From contig JAMNXU010000006.1 of the NCBI GenBank assembly GCA_023623175.1, forward strand, positions 1-64,000: a stretch of DNA of 64,000 bases, written 5' to 3'. Of this stretch, positions 1 through 9,016 are shown one piece after another. The notes below the pieces were generated by a model, which was not told where the DNA came from, did no database searches, and worked only from the letters and a program-made list of their open reading frames with translations. Within the stretch, counting starts at the first letter, position 1; each line of letters starts with the position of its first letter. Both the position numbers and the translations under genes were made by a program. Source of the DNA: Bacillota bacterium (lineage in GTDB: Bacteria; Bacillota; Clostridia; Acetivibrionales; JAMNXU01).

Positions 1-136
1 ATCCCGCAGCAAATGAAGATTTCTCCTGCATCTACTACGGGATTTTGGAACGAACTTTATTATCATAGAGTCAACTTTATTATCATGGAGTGGAGTTTAT
101 TTGAATTATACATATACAAAAGCCTGAACAATCTCT

Positions 137-498
<362 letters not shown>

Positions 499-509
499 TT
501 TCAGCACTC

Positions 510-954
510 CTTTGAATATTTTTCTAATTTCTTCGGATATTTTTCAAATGCAAGGGGTTCATTCTCAAGTGTTTTCTGCTAAATAGTTTCTGCTAATTGG
601 TTTTCTGCCAAACAGGACCCTTAGCCAAAGGTGAAAAATTAGCGTGAGCCCTGATGAAACGGCAAAATGGCATAACACCGGGCACGGAATTACCCTGGAA
701 TGCCGGGACCGGGCATGATAAAACCAAGGCATGGCAGAGCCGGAGTATGTCAATGCCCGGGCAAAGGTAACACTGGTATGGCAATATTTGCACATGTCAC
801 GACCGGGCATAAAAACAGACCGGGTTTAAAAACAGACAGGGTTTAAAAACACCAGAAAATACAGCAAATATCACACCTGGCCGCACAATGCCCTATTAAA
901 TTTTTATACTTGAGATGAAATCAAGCAGAAAACAAGGAAATGCTGAAGAGCCAC
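510..954. other. Spacer between glmS ribozyme and glmS remnant
   Basis: I see no gene here. The stretch has short degenerate repetitions: TTTCTGC motifs at 565-610, CCGGGCAT motifs at 700-810, and a near-exact duplication of GGGTTTAAAAACA at 824-853. A ribozyme-to-start distance of about 450 nt is longer than usual for glmS, so this may be a later insertion or expansion. Confidence 0.5.
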
Positions 955-1091
955 TTAAATACATTCTGTCCCTGTCGTCGCCGACAGGATTTGTAGTATT
1001 TATTCGGTGGTGGCACACCGGAGGGTTTCCGCCGAAAACTTCGATCACTGCCCTCTCCTCGTCAACTAAGGATACACCTTAGTTCTGGCGC
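955..1091 (-). ncRNA. glmS ribozyme: glmS self-cleaving ribozyme (riboswitch)
   Basis: Read on the minus strand, the RNA begins GCGCCAGAACUAAGG, then has the P2 return CCUUAGUUGACGAGGAGAGGG, then AUCGAAGUUUUCGGCGG and CCCUCCGGUGUG. These are the hallmark core blocks of the glmS ribozyme, which cleaves itself when bound to glucosamine-6-phosphate and so shuts off glmS. By homology the cleavage site is between A at 1092 and G+1 at 1091. A 3' hairpin (CCUGUCGGCGACGACAGG) matches the P4 region, and its lower end near 955 is approximate. The core looks intact although the gene it should control, at 137-498, is a remnant. Confidence 0.92.
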
Positions 1092-1170
1092 TTTTATTCA
1101 ATGTCATTTATTAACTGCTGCCCTCCTTTCCGACATTTTCCTCAGCATTTCAAATTCTTGTATATTTTTA

Positions 1171-1199
1171 TATATATGCATATAAACTCCACTTTACAA
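1171..1199 (-). promoter_or_regulatory. Promoter for the glmS ribozyme transcript
   Basis: On the minus strand TTGTAA (1194-1199) is followed after 17 bp by TATATA (1171-1176) in a very AT-rich stretch. This lies about 75 nt upstream of the ribozyme cleavage site. Spacing and position fit a sigma-A type promoter. This is sequence inference only. Confidence 0.5.
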
Positions 1200-1260
1200 G
1201 TATTACTCTTTCACATAGTTTAATTTTTTAATGCAGTTTTATCGGGTATACGGGGGCGTT

Positions 1261-1396
1261 GAGACACAGGGACGGTTCTTCTGGGACACAGGGACGGTTC
1301 TTCTGTCCCACTCTTGACTCACTCTGTCCCGTCTTACCCGATAGAAAAGGGTTTCCTGTCCCACCAGGTGGGACAAGAGAACCGTCCCCTTGTCCC
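1261..1396. repeat. GGGACA-family array A (3 units: +,+,-)
   Basis: The units of the dispersed 27-bp family are at 1261-1282 (truncated, runs directly into the next), 1283-1309 (plus) and 1370-1396 (minus). A looser TGTCCC fragment lies near 1324. The last unit begins 2 bp after the stop codon of the MATE gene at 1399-1401, so the array abuts that gene's 3' end. Opposed units within one array resemble BIME architecture. Confidence 0.9.
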
Positions 1397-1398
1397 TT

Positions 1399-2856
1399 CT
1401 ATAACACGCAGGCATTGGGTTCAACATTTTCTTCGGAAGCGCAGTCTGAAACTATATTCTGCGCCCAGCGCCCGTTTTTAACCAGGGCTACCGCGATTGC
1501 GCTCTTCACAATATCACTGATATAACACAGCGGATAAAGCACTAATATGTTCAATGTCGTATAATGGGTGAGCACATAGGCATAAGGGACGAATATAAAC
1601 CACATGTAAGCGCTGTCAAAGAGGAACGTTACAAATGTTTTGCCGCCGGACCTGATTGTGAAATACGTGCAGTGAGAAATGGCGTTAAACGCCATAAGCA
1701 CGGCGTTTACCTGCATGAAGCGCGTTGCCATCATGCGGACTTCGTCATACGTATTGTATATGAGCGGGATGAACGGCGACAGGGCAGCGAGTATGCCGCC
1801 GACCACAATGCAGATGCTGACGTTGAAAAATATCAGCCTGCTTGCCGTCTGCTTCGCGCGCGGTATGTCGTTGGCTCCAAGGGCCTGGCCGACCATCACG
1901 CCGACCGCGGTACCCATGGAAAAGGTGAATATATAAAACAGGTTCGTCGCAGAGCTGGTTATGTTGAGGGCGCCAACAATATTCAGGCCACGGGTTGAAA
2001 ATATCTGGGTCAGCGTGTTTATACCCACTGACCAGCATACTTCATTTGCCAAAAGCGGCATTCCCTTTTTAACTATTTTGAAAGCAAGGTCCCTGGGAAT
2101 CTGCAGCGACTTGTAAAGCCCCACGACAAATTTAAATGTGCCCGCATGCCTGTGGGTGTAAACAGCGATTATGCCGAATTCCACGAAACGTGAAATAGCC
2201 GTCGCTATGGCTGCGCCTTCAACCCCCAGCGCAGGAAAACCGAATTTTCCGAAAATCAGCAGGTAATTCAGGCACAGATTGGTAAGCACCCCTGCCATGC
2301 CGGCTTTCATCGGAAGCACTGTTTCTCCCATTTCGCGGAGAGTTGTGCCGTAAACCTGGGACAGGGAAAACGGAAGCAATCCCCAAAGCATTATGCGAAG
2401 ATAGTTTCTGCCGTATTCCAACATGGCTGCCCGGTCGGCGGCGCTTCCTTCCCCGGTAAGAAAAAGCGAAATCAACCGGTCTCCGCAGGTTATAAACACG
2501 ATTACCGCAACCACGAGGGTCATGGCAGCGGTCAGCAGCTTGAACCGCACCGTGTAACGCAGCCCGTCATGATCTCCCGCGCCGAAAAACTGCGCAGCGA
2601 ATATGCTTGCGCCCGAAAGGCCGCCGAAAATGGTCAGATTAAACACGAAAAGCAACTGGTTGACTATGGCGACGCCTGACATCTGCGGCGTGCCTATCTG
2701 GCCGATCATAATATTGTCAAGCAGGTTGACAAAATGCGTAATGGCATTCTGGACAATAAGCGGCAGAATCAGTATAAATACAGTGGCGTAAAAACTTCTG
2801 TCACCTATGAAAGTATTCCGGAACTTGCTGAAATAAGTTGATGCTGATTGCTTCAT
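1399..2856 (-). CDS. MATE family multidrug/Na+ efflux transporter
   Basis: This 485-residue integral membrane protein of the MATE (NorM/DinF-like) family exports cationic compounds using a Na+ or H+ gradient. It is a full-length duplicate of two six-helix halves. Typical elements are PLIVQNAITHFVNLLDNIMIGQIG near residue 33 (split here as PLIVQNAITHF / VNLLDNIMIG), GVAIVNQL near 82, and the second-half equivalent GALNITSSATNLFYIFTFSMG near 295. The start at 2856 has GGAGG 5 nt upstream (minus strand). It is monocistronic and flanked on both sides by GGGACA-family arrays, one abutting its stop and a degenerate one just before its start. The substrate is unknown. Confidence 0.93.
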   Translation of the reverse strand: MKQSASTYFSKFRNTFIGDRSFYATVFILILPLIVQNAITHFVNLLDNIMIGQIGTPQMSGVAIVNQLLFVFNLTIFGGLSGASIFAAQFFGAGDHDGLRYTVRFKLLTAAMTLVVAVIVFITCGDRLISLFLTGEGSAADRAAMLEYGRNYLRIMLWGLLPFSLSQVYGTTLREMGETVLPMKAGMAGVLTNLCLNYLLIFGKFGFPALGVEGAAIATAISRFVEFGIIAVYTHRHAGTFKFVVGLYKSLQIPRDLAFKIVKKGMPLLANEVCWSVGINTLTQIFSTRGLNIVGALNITSSATNLFYIFTFSMGTAVGVMVGQALGANDIPRAKQTASRLIFFNVSICIVVGGILAALSPFIPLIYNTYDEVRMMATRFMQVNAVLMAFNAISHCTYFTIRSGGKTFVTFLFDSAYMWFIFVPYAYVLTHYTTLNILVLYPLCYISDIVKSAIAVALVKNGRWAQNIVSDCASEENVEPNACVL

Positions 2857-2876
2857 ACATTCCTCCGACTAATATT

Positions 2877-2975
2877 GGATACGGGGGCAGTTCTTCTGTC
2901 CCGGGACACACGGGACAAGAGGACGGCTTCCCTGGCCTGGCAAAACGGCCGGGTGCTTCCCCTGTCCCAGTGACA
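2877..2975. repeat. Degenerate GGGACA-family array B
   Basis: There is one recognisable plus unit at about 2877-2902 (GGGGGCAG, TTCTTCTGTCCC), followed by decayed copies with GGGACA, GGACGG and CCTGTCCC fragments. It begins about 20 bp upstream of the MATE start codon, so the 5' leader of that gene is largely repeat-derived. Confidence 0.65.
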
Positions 2976-3372
2976 ACAGGCGGTTCCCCGTTTCACGGCT
3001 GAAATACAGTGAACCGCCAGGCAATTCTCCTGTCGCACGGGTGGGAAAAAAACGATTTTCGCGTCCCGTGATTGCATAGACGAAAAATATTGTAACACAA
3101 AGAAATAGCGCAGTCCAGCCGCTCAAACCGGTTGAAAAACCAGGGCAAAACGGGAAAGGGGTAGTAATTTTCATAAAGGCTGTAGGATCCGGCACTTTCT
3201 GCTCAAGTGGTATGGGGCAGAAAAATCGATACATGAGTTTTGTGCATTACATTAAGATAGCGTTTGAACAGGAAGCTTTTCTTATTTGACATTGTTATTT
3301 CATAGTAATTCTTTCGATTGCCTGCCGGACATCCTTAAATTTAACAGTGCAGGGATGAAATGTCCCCTGATC
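2976..3372. other. Non-coding spacer between MATE and gatB
   Basis: No gene is supported. The left part (to about 3060) still has GACGG/TGTCGCACGGG scraps of decayed array units. The rest is unremarkable mid-GC sequence with no recognisable motif. Confidence 0.5.
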
Positions 3373-3419
3373 AAAAAAAGCCCATAATCCGCTTATTCAG
3401 CGATGTTAAGGGCTTTTTT
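3373..3419 (-). terminator. Terminator after aspS-gatCAB
   Basis: AAAAAAAGCCC (3373-3383) pairs with GGGCTTTTTT (3410-3419), with an inner CGCT/AGCG stem. On the minus strand this is a GC stem followed by a run of T. It lies about 30 nt past the gatB stop. The A and T runs at both ends mean it could also act on the other strand. Confidence 0.75.
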
Positions 3420-3447
3420 GTCCATCCGGCTTTCCTGTTCTTTCTGT

Positions 3448-4866
3448 TCAATCATGTCCAATCATTTTCCGCAGCAATGCTTCGGCCTTGCGAATATCTG
3501 CCTTACCGCCGGTTTTCTTCATAATGAAGCCAAACATAACGTTGATGGCCTTGTCTTTACCGTTCCTGACGTCGGCTACCGCTTTAGGATTAGCATCAAA
3601 GGCTTCCCTGCACAAGCTTTCCAGCTCTTCATCGGAGATACCCGCAAGATCCTCGGGCTTAATAAACTCATCGACTGATTTGCCGCTTTCGAGCATCTTC
3701 TGCAGAGTGCCCTGGGCAACCCCATAATTGATTTTTTTCTCATCGAGGAGCCGTACAAGCTCGGCAAACTGGTCAGCAGAAATCCTGACGGCAAACAGTT
3801 CCTTTTCCTCCTCGGTATTCATGTGGGAAAAAATCGTACCGACAATCAGGTTAGCCGCGTTTTTAACGCTCGCGCCCCCGGCCAGCGTGCCTTCGAAAAA
3901 TTCCGCCACCTTCCTGTACCTGGAAATCTGCCTTGCCGTGGCTTCGGGAAGCCCCAGGTCATTCACGTATCGCCTGAGCTTGTCAAAGGGCAGCTCGGGC
4001 AGGGATGCCCGGATTTCTTCTATCTTATCCTCATCGATGCAGAATCTCAAAATATCGGGATCAGGGAAATAGCGGTAATCATCTGAATTCTCCTTATCAC
4101 GCATGGGGGCTACACTATTGGTTGCCTCGTCGTAACGCATGGTCTGCTGGACAATGGTTCCCCCTGCATCAAGAATATCAGCCTGCCGTTCTGCCTCGGC
4201 CATGACGGCCTTTTGAATAAAACTCAGGGAGTTGATATTCTTAATTTCGGTTCTCACGCCAAAATTGGGATCTCCGGGCTTTCGCAGCGAAAGGTTGACA
4301 TCGCAGCGCATGGATCCTTCCTGCATCTTGCAGTCCGATATTCCGATATAGCGCATGATCAGCTGCAGCTTTTCGGCATACTCCCTTGCTTCCTCGGCAG
4401 AAGAAATATCGGGCTCTGAAACAATCTCTATCAGCGGGACACCGCTGCGGTTGTAATCAATGTAGGTGTACCCATTCTCATGGATGAGTTTTCCGGCATC
4501 TTCCTCGATATGAATGCGCGTAATGCCGATCCGCTTGCCGCTGTCCAGCTCAATATATCCATTTTCGCAGAGGGGCTCATCATACTGCGATATCTGGTAA
4601 GCTTTGGGCAAATCGGGATATACGTAATTTTTCCGGTCCATGTGGGACCTGGTGTTAATTTTGCAGTTCAGCGCGAGGCCGGCCCTGATGGCATACTCCA
4701 CCACTTTTTGGTTCAGGATGGGCAAAGATCCCGGCTGCCCGGTGCAAACGGGACAGCAGTGGGTATTGGGCTCTCCCCCGAACTCCGTGGTACAGCCGCA
4801 GAAAATCTTGGTCCTCGTTGCCAGCTCAATATGGGTTTCAATGCCGCAGACAATTTCATAATTCAT
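3448..4866 (-). CDS. gatB: Asp-tRNA(Asn)/Glu-tRNA(Gln) amidotransferase subunit B
   Basis: GatB is the kinase/tRNA-binding subunit of the GatCAB amidotransferase. It activates Asp or Glu carried on misacylated tRNA and receives ammonia from GatA. The 472-residue length is normal. Near the N terminus CGIETHIELATRTKIFCG is followed by CCPVCTGQPGSLP, which supplies the zinc-binding cysteines. The YatY-like C-terminal tail domain is intact (ending GGKADIRKAEALLRKMI). Its start overlaps the gatA stop by 4 nt (ATGA), implying translational coupling. It is the last gene of the T-box-controlled aspS-gatC-gatA-gatB operon and is followed by a terminator. Confidence 0.97.
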   Translation of the reverse strand: MNYEIVCGIETHIELATRTKIFCGCTTEFGGEPNTHCCPVCTGQPGSLPILNQKVVEYAIRAGLALNCKINTRSHMDRKNYVYPDLPKAYQISQYDEPLCENGYIELDSGKRIGITRIHIEEDAGKLIHENGYTYIDYNRSGVPLIEIVSEPDISSAEEAREYAEKLQLIMRYIGISDCKMQEGSMRCDVNLSLRKPGDPNFGVRTEIKNINSLSFIQKAVMAEAERQADILDAGGTIVQQTMRYDEATNSVAPMRDKENSDDYRYFPDPDILRFCIDEDKIEEIRASLPELPFDKLRRYVNDLGLPEATARQISRYRKVAEFFEGTLAGGASVKNAANLIVGTIFSHMNTEEEKELFAVRISADQFAELVRLLDEKKINYGVAQGTLQKMLESGKSVDEFIKPEDLAGISDEELESLCREAFDANPKAVADVRNGKDKAINVMFGFIMKKTGGKADIRKAEALLRKMIGHD

Positions 4867-6323
4867 ATCCCGGCACCTCCTTCATAATCGCCAAGCACTT
4901 TTCCGGCACTCTGCTCATAAAAATGCGCCACCTGAAGAACCGTCGCCTCACCAAATCTCCTGCCGATAATCTGCATTCCTATGGGTAGTCCCCTGGCGTC
5001 CTCCCCACAGGGAACAGAAATGGCCGGGACACCTGCAATATTGACAGGCACGGTGCAAATATCCGACAGGTACATCTCAACCGGGCCTGAGCCCCTGTAA
5101 TTCAGTGGGAACGCCGTATTGGGCGCCGTAGGAGCAATAAGCACGTCGCATTTTTCAAAAACGGCATCAAATTCCCGGTTTATCTCTTCCCGGATCAGGC
5201 AGGCTTTCTTGTAGTAAGCATCATAATAGCCGCTGGACAGCACGTAGGTTCCCAGCATGATGCGGCGTTTAACTTCGTCGCCAAATCCTTCGTTCCTGGT
5301 CTTTACAATCATGTCATCAATGCTGGTATAGGATGACGCGCGATGCCCGTAACGGATGCCGTCGTACCGTCCGAGGTTGGAAGACGCTTCGGCGCAGGCA
5401 ATGATATAATATACGGGAAGCGCAATTTTCAGGGCTGGGAACCTGAGGTTTTCTACCACGGCACCGTTTCTTTCCAGGAGTTTTATTGCATCTTCAATCT
5501 TTGCCTTAATTTCAGGATTGATTCCGTCAAAGAATTCTTCGGCCACACCTATACGAACGCCCTTAACATCCCGGTCAAGGCATTCAGCGAGGGACGAACC
5601 ATAATCATAATCCACGCTGGTCTGGTCACGTTTGTCGCCGCCTTTGATAGCATCGAAAACAATGGCTGCGTCCTTCACGCTGTTTGCCAGGGGGCCGATC
5701 TGGTCCAGGGAACTGCCGTAAGCGATGAGCCCGTAGCGGGATACCGCTCCATAGGTGGGTTTAAGTCCCACCACGCCGCAGAAGGAAGCCGGCTGGCGAA
5801 TGGAACCGCCCGTATCCGAGCCCAGGCTGTATACCGCAAGATTTGCGCAAACGGCTGCAGCGGAACCACCCGAAGAACCGCCGGTAACATAGTTCGTGTT
5901 CCTGGGATTCAGCGGCGCCCCATAGCAGCTGGTTTCCGAAGTGCTTCCCATCGCAAACTCATCCATGTTGGTCTTGCCCAGGAGCACTGCGCCAAGGGCT
6001 TTCAGCTTTTCCCAGGCTGTGGCATCATAGTAGGGCCTGAAGTCTTTCAGGATCCTGGAACAGCAGGTAGTAGGAAGCCCGTCAGTGCAGATATTGTCCT
6101 TCAGGGCCATGGGAATGCCGCAGAGCAGCGGCGCATCGTCCTCCTTAAGCCTTTGGTCCGCCTGCTCAGCAGCCTCCAGGGCGGTATCGAAGGTCAGGTG
6201 CACGTAAGCATTTAGCGTTGGATTCAGTTTTTCGATGGCTTCGATGTACGCCTTCGTCAGCTCCACCGCGGAAATTTCGCGGCTGCGAAGCCTTTTGGCC
6301 AGTTCAGGTATCCGTGCTTTCAT
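4863..6323 (-). CDS. gatA: Asp-tRNA(Asn)/Glu-tRNA(Gln) amidotransferase subunit A
   Basis: GatA is the glutaminase subunit of GatCAB and releases ammonia from glutamine for the GatB active site. The 486 residues carry the amidase-signature triad: Lys in PMALKDNIC (near 79), cis-Ser in the TGGSSGGSAAA segment (near 155), and the nucleophile Ser in GSDTGGSIRQPASF (near 178). The start at 6323 overlaps the gatC stop by 4 nt and the stop overlaps the gatB start by 4 nt, so the three subunits are coupled. In this operon the likely main product is Asn-tRNA(Asn), because the leader senses tRNA-Asn. Confidence 0.97.
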   Translation of the reverse strand: MKARIPELAKRLRSREISAVELTKAYIEAIEKLNPTLNAYVHLTFDTALEAAEQADQRLKEDDAPLLCGIPMALKDNICTDGLPTTCCSRILKDFRPYYDATAWEKLKALGAVLLGKTNMDEFAMGSTSETSCYGAPLNPRNTNYVTGGSSGGSAAAVCANLAVYSLGSDTGGSIRQPASFCGVVGLKPTYGAVSRYGLIAYGSSLDQIGPLANSVKDAAIVFDAIKGGDKRDQTSVDYDYGSSLAECLDRDVKGVRIGVAEEFFDGINPEIKAKIEDAIKLLERNGAVVENLRFPALKIALPVYYIIACAEASSNLGRYDGIRYGHRASSYTSIDDMIVKTRNEGFGDEVKRRIMLGTYVLSSGYYDAYYKKACLIREEINREFDAVFEKCDVLIAPTAPNTAFPLNYRGSGPVEMYLSDICTVPVNIAGVPAISVPCGEDARGLPIGMQIIGRRFGEATVLQVAHFYEQSAGKVLGDYEGGAGI

Positions 6324-6613
6324 TTTTTACTCCTTTCCAGGCTGAAAAACCCGTTATATCCTTCAACATTGGAAAGGATTTTTTCACTGGGCAGGGACGG
6401 CATCACCTCGTCGGGGCGCAGGTCGTCGAATGAAACCATCCTGGCCCCCACGCTTCTTATCTGATCAGTCCCTCCCTCGATGGATTGGTTGATGGTATCT
6501 GCAAAGGCTATAATCTCATCAAATTCAGCCGTAAACCGCTCAAGCTCTTCATCCGAGAAGCTCAGCCTCGCAAGTTTTGCGAGCTTTTCTATCTCGGTTT
6601 TTGAAATTGCCAT
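6320..6613 (-). CDS. gatC: Asp-tRNA(Asn)/Glu-tRNA(Gln) amidotransferase subunit C
   Basis: GatC is the small subunit that wraps around GatA and helps assemble GatCAB. The typical opening ISKTEIEKLAKLARLSFSDEE is followed by FDEIIAFADTINQ and the tail LRPDEVMPSL. I chose ATG 6613 (MAISKTEIEK, 97 residues), with GGGGTGAG just upstream. A GTG at 6622 in the same frame is possible but would sit inside that Shine-Dalgarno sequence. It lies about 130 nt after aspS, separated by a degenerate AT-rich repeat, and overlaps gatA by 4 nt. Confidence 0.94.
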   Translation of the reverse strand: MAISKTEIEKLAKLARLSFSDEELERFTAEFDEIIAFADTINQSIEGGTDQIRSVGARMVSFDDLRPDEVMPSLPSEKILSNVEGYNGFFSLERSKK

Positions 6614-6654
6614 AATCCTCACCCCATTTCTGACAGCAGCCCGCTGTCATGTTT

Positions 6655-6760
6655 GCCCGGATGGTTCAACTAACCCGGATTATTCCAACACGGCTTATTC
6701 GTGATTTAATCCAAACACGCTTATTCCTAATTTAATTTAACCACATTTAATTCCTGATTT
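6655..6760. repeat. Degenerate tandem repeat in the aspS-gatC spacer
   Basis: About three diverged units of roughly 26 bp share ACACG-CTTATTC-TAATTTAAT. This fills almost the whole spacer inside the operon and runs to the aspS stop codon. Confidence 0.5.
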
Positions 6761-8492
6761 TAATATGCACCTCACGCAGCTGCTGCTCGGTCACTTCGCT
6801 GGGCGCTCCGCACATCAGGTCCTGCGCGTTGCTGTTCATGGGGAAGGTTACGACCTCGCGGATGTTTTCCTCATTCCGAAGGAGCATGATAATCCGCTCA
6901 ATGCCGGGAGCCATACCGGCATGGGGCGGCGCCCCGTACTGAAATGCATTATACAGCGCTCCGAATTTCTTTTTCAAGGTCTCCTCATCGTAACCCGCAA
7001 TTTCAAATGCCTTCACCATTATATCCAGGTCATGGTTCCGAACCGCGCCCGAGGAAAGCTCAACACCGTTACATACGATATCGTACTGGTAAGCCAGGAT
7101 CTCCAGCGGATTCCTGGTAGTAAGCGCCTCCAGCCCACCCTGCGGCATGGAGAAGGGGTTGTGGGTAAATTGTATTTTCCCGGTTGCCTCATCTATTTCA
7201 TACATCGGAAAATCATTGACATAACAGAAGCGATAAGCCTTTTTCTCGCAGAGGTCAAGGCGCTTGCCCAGCTCATTTCGGATGAGCCCCGCGTACTTGT
7301 TGGCAAGTTTTTCCTTGTCAGCAATGAAGAATATGACATCGCCGGGAACAAGTCCGGCAATCTGCGCCAGCTCCCCCTTGATTTCCACGGGGATGTACTT
7401 GTCAATGGGCCCTTTATAGGTCATATCCTCCTGCACCTCAAGATAGCCTAGCCCGCCCATGCCGATGGACAGTGCGTACTCCAGCAGCTTTTCATGGAAG
7501 CCCTTGGACATTTCGGCATGGACCTTAATGGCCCTGACCGTCTTGTTATGGAAGGGTTTGAAGGAGCATTTCCGGAAGAAATCGGTCACGTCGATGATGC
7601 GCAGGGGATTGCGCAGGTCCGGCTTGTCTGTGCCGAACTCCAGCATGGCCTGCCTGTAGCTGAAAACCGGGAATGGCGGCTCGGTAACCGAATACCCTCC
7701 TGGCGCAAACTTTTTGAAGGTTGCAGCCAGCACCTCCTCGCCCACGCGGAAAACGTCTTCCTGGGTTGCAAAGCTCATTTCGAAGTCGAGCTGATAAAAT
7801 TCGCCCGGGGAGCGGTCGGCACGCGCGTCCTCGTCACGGAAGCAGGGGGCAATCTGAAAATACTTGTCAAAGCCCGAAACCATCAGCAACTGCTTATATA
7901 TCTGGGGCGCCTGGGGCAGTGCATAAAATTTCCCTTTATGTTTTCTCGACGGAACGATATAATCCCTTGCGCCCTCGGGAGAAGATACCGACAAAATCGG
8001 TGTCTGAATTTCGACAAAGCCCATCTCGGTCATCTTCTGCCTCAAAAAGCTGATGACCTGGGAACGGAACAGGATATTTTCCTTTACCTTCCGGTTCCTC
8101 AAATCAAGGTAACGGTATTTGAGGCGCACTTCCTCACGGGTTTCCCTCGAGGTGGCGATTTCAAACGGCAAATCCCTGAAGACCCGGCCCAAAACCGTGA
8201 CCTTTTGCGCCGACAGCTCAATGGTGCCCGTGGGAATCTTGGGATTGTAGGTTTCTTCATCCCGTTTTTCCACCACGCCCTCAATGGATACGCATTCTTC
8301 CTTCCTTATACCTTTTGGAAGCTCGATGTTCTTGAATACCACCTGCATGACACCGTACATGTCCCTGAGGTCAATAAAGGACACGCCGCCGTGGTCCCGG
8401 ATGTTTTCCACCCATCCGGCGATCCTGATGAAGCTGCCGATATCTTTTTCGGTAATTTGATTCATTGTCTTGGTACGATAAATTTCCGACAT
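6747..8492 (-). CDS. aspS: Aspartyl-tRNA synthetase, probably non-discriminating (Asp/Asn)
   Basis: This is a bacterial-type class IIb synthetase of 581 residues with an N-terminal OB-fold anticodon domain (GWVENIRDHGGVSFIDLRD near 29-47), motif 2 (FRDEDARADRSPGEF) and motif 3 (GIERIIMLL near the C terminus). The GAD insertion domain is present in the middle. I chose ATG 8492 (MSEIYRTKTM) with GGGAG 6 nt upstream; in-frame codons further upstream belong to the T-box leader. Co-transcription with gatCAB under a leader that reads an Asn codon implies it charges both tRNA-Asp and tRNA-Asn with Asp, the latter for amidation. That specificity is inferred from context, not from residues. Confidence 0.95.
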   Translation of the reverse strand: MSEIYRTKTMNQITEKDIGSFIRIAGWVENIRDHGGVSFIDLRDMYGVMQVVFKNIELPKGIRKEECVSIEGVVEKRDEETYNPKIPTGTIELSAQKVTVLGRVFRDLPFEIATSRETREEVRLKYRYLDLRNRKVKENILFRSQVISFLRQKMTEMGFVEIQTPILSVSSPEGARDYIVPSRKHKGKFYALPQAPQIYKQLLMVSGFDKYFQIAPCFRDEDARADRSPGEFYQLDFEMSFATQEDVFRVGEEVLAATFKKFAPGGYSVTEPPFPVFSYRQAMLEFGTDKPDLRNPLRIIDVTDFFRKCSFKPFHNKTVRAIKVHAEMSKGFHEKLLEYALSIGMGGLGYLEVQEDMTYKGPIDKYIPVEIKGELAQIAGLVPGDVIFFIADKEKLANKYAGLIRNELGKRLDLCEKKAYRFCYVNDFPMYEIDEATGKIQFTHNPFSMPQGGLEALTTRNPLEILAYQYDIVCNGVELSSGAVRNHDLDIMVKAFEIAGYDEETLKKKFGALYNAFQYGAPPHAGMAPGIERIIMLLRNEENIREVVTFPMNSNAQDLMCGAPSEVTEQQLREVHIKIRN

Positions 8493-8551
8493 ACAATCTC
8501 CCTTCCCTTCCTTTCTCAATTCACAGTGTCGGGAGAGCAACCCGTATAAAT

Positions 8552-8604
8552 AAAAAAGCTGCTCGCCCGAAATATCCGAATAACAGAATATCAGGGCGAA
8601 CAGC
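8552..8604 (-). terminator. T-box regulatory terminator upstream of aspS
   Basis: On the minus strand GCTGTTCGCCCTGA pairs with TTCGGGCGAGCAGC and is followed by TTTTTT (8552-8557). Its 5' arm overlaps the sequence that would form the antiterminator with the T-box motif at 8619-8634, the standard on/off arrangement. Confidence 0.9.
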
Positions 8605-8853
8605 ATTGCTATCGTCCGCGGTACCACCTGAATTACTGTACTCCATTGTACAGTCACTCCTTAGTGTTTGCCGTTGTAACGTACGGCGTTACGTCGCACC
8701 TACTAATCATATGCACGTGCAATATGACTTTCGGATTGAGGCTGGTGAAGTGTTATTCGCATGAATTCACTTTACAGGGTTCTCACCATTCCCCGCTCAC
8801 TGTGAACGATAATTCATGCTACTCCTCTTCGTCATCGCCTTGATATATAATTT
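8552..8853 (-). promoter_or_regulatory. T-box: T-box leader with Asn (AAC) specifier controlling aspS-gatCAB
   Basis: Minus-strand leader RNA. The conserved T-box block AGGUGGUACCGCGGA is at about 8617-8631. The AG-rich Stem I element GGGGAAUGGUGAGAACCC is near 8780-8797. The helix above the specifier loop is exact: GCAUGAAUU (8811-8819) pairs with AAUUCAUGC (8759-8767). The 3' side of the specifier loop reads GAAUAACA before CUUC. Placing the codon in the usual GAA-N-codon-A context gives AAC (8752-8754), an Asn codon; GAA (Glu) sits at 8756-8758. The gene encodes AspRS, but no Asp codon is in the loop. Uncharged tRNA-Asn should stabilise the antiterminator and turn the transamidation operon on. 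Confidence 0.93.
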
Positions 8854-8860
8854 GCTATAT

Positions 8861-8890
8861 ATTCTAATATACATTAATTTGTCCTGTCAA
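8861..8890 (-). promoter_or_regulatory. Promoter of the aspS-gatCAB operon
   Basis: On the minus strand TTGACA (8885-8890) is followed after 18 bp by TAGAAT (8861-8866). Transcription would start near 8853, just at the 5' end of Stem I. This matches the sigma-A consensus at 11 of 12 positions. Confidence 0.7.
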
Positions 8891-8915
8891 TAGAAAAATT
8901 TAACCAGGCAAATCA

Positions 8916-9014
8916 TTATACTGTCCTTACTGAAAATTTTTATACTGTCTTTACTGAAAATTTTTATGCTGCCCTTACTACATATTTTATACTGTCCTTA
9001 CTAAAAAATATTTT
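8916..9014. repeat. Tandem repeat, about 25 bp x 4
   Basis: There are four clear units of TATACTGTCCTTACTGAAAA plus a T run. They lie between the aspS promoter and the stop of the flavin-reductase-like gene, reaching within a few bases of that stop codon. Unit lengths vary by a few bases and mismatches accumulate to the right. Confidence 0.85.
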
Positions 9015-9016
9015 GG

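Noticed and set aside
2853-3234. Two overlapping minus-strand frames upstream of the MATE gene
   Set aside because: They lie over decayed repeat units, show no recognisable domain and have no ribosome binding site.
5343-6215. Long plus-strand open frame of 290 codons opposite gatA
   Set aside because: This is an antisense shadow of gatA, which is certain from its catalytic motifs.
7494-8549. Plus-strand open frame of 351 codons opposite aspS
   Set aside because: This is an antisense shadow; the composition mirrors the aspS third positions and it lacks a ribosome site.
8493-8657. Longer AspRS N terminus
   Set aside because: This stretch is T-box antiterminator/terminator sequence; ATG 8492 has a proper ribosome site and gives normal family length.
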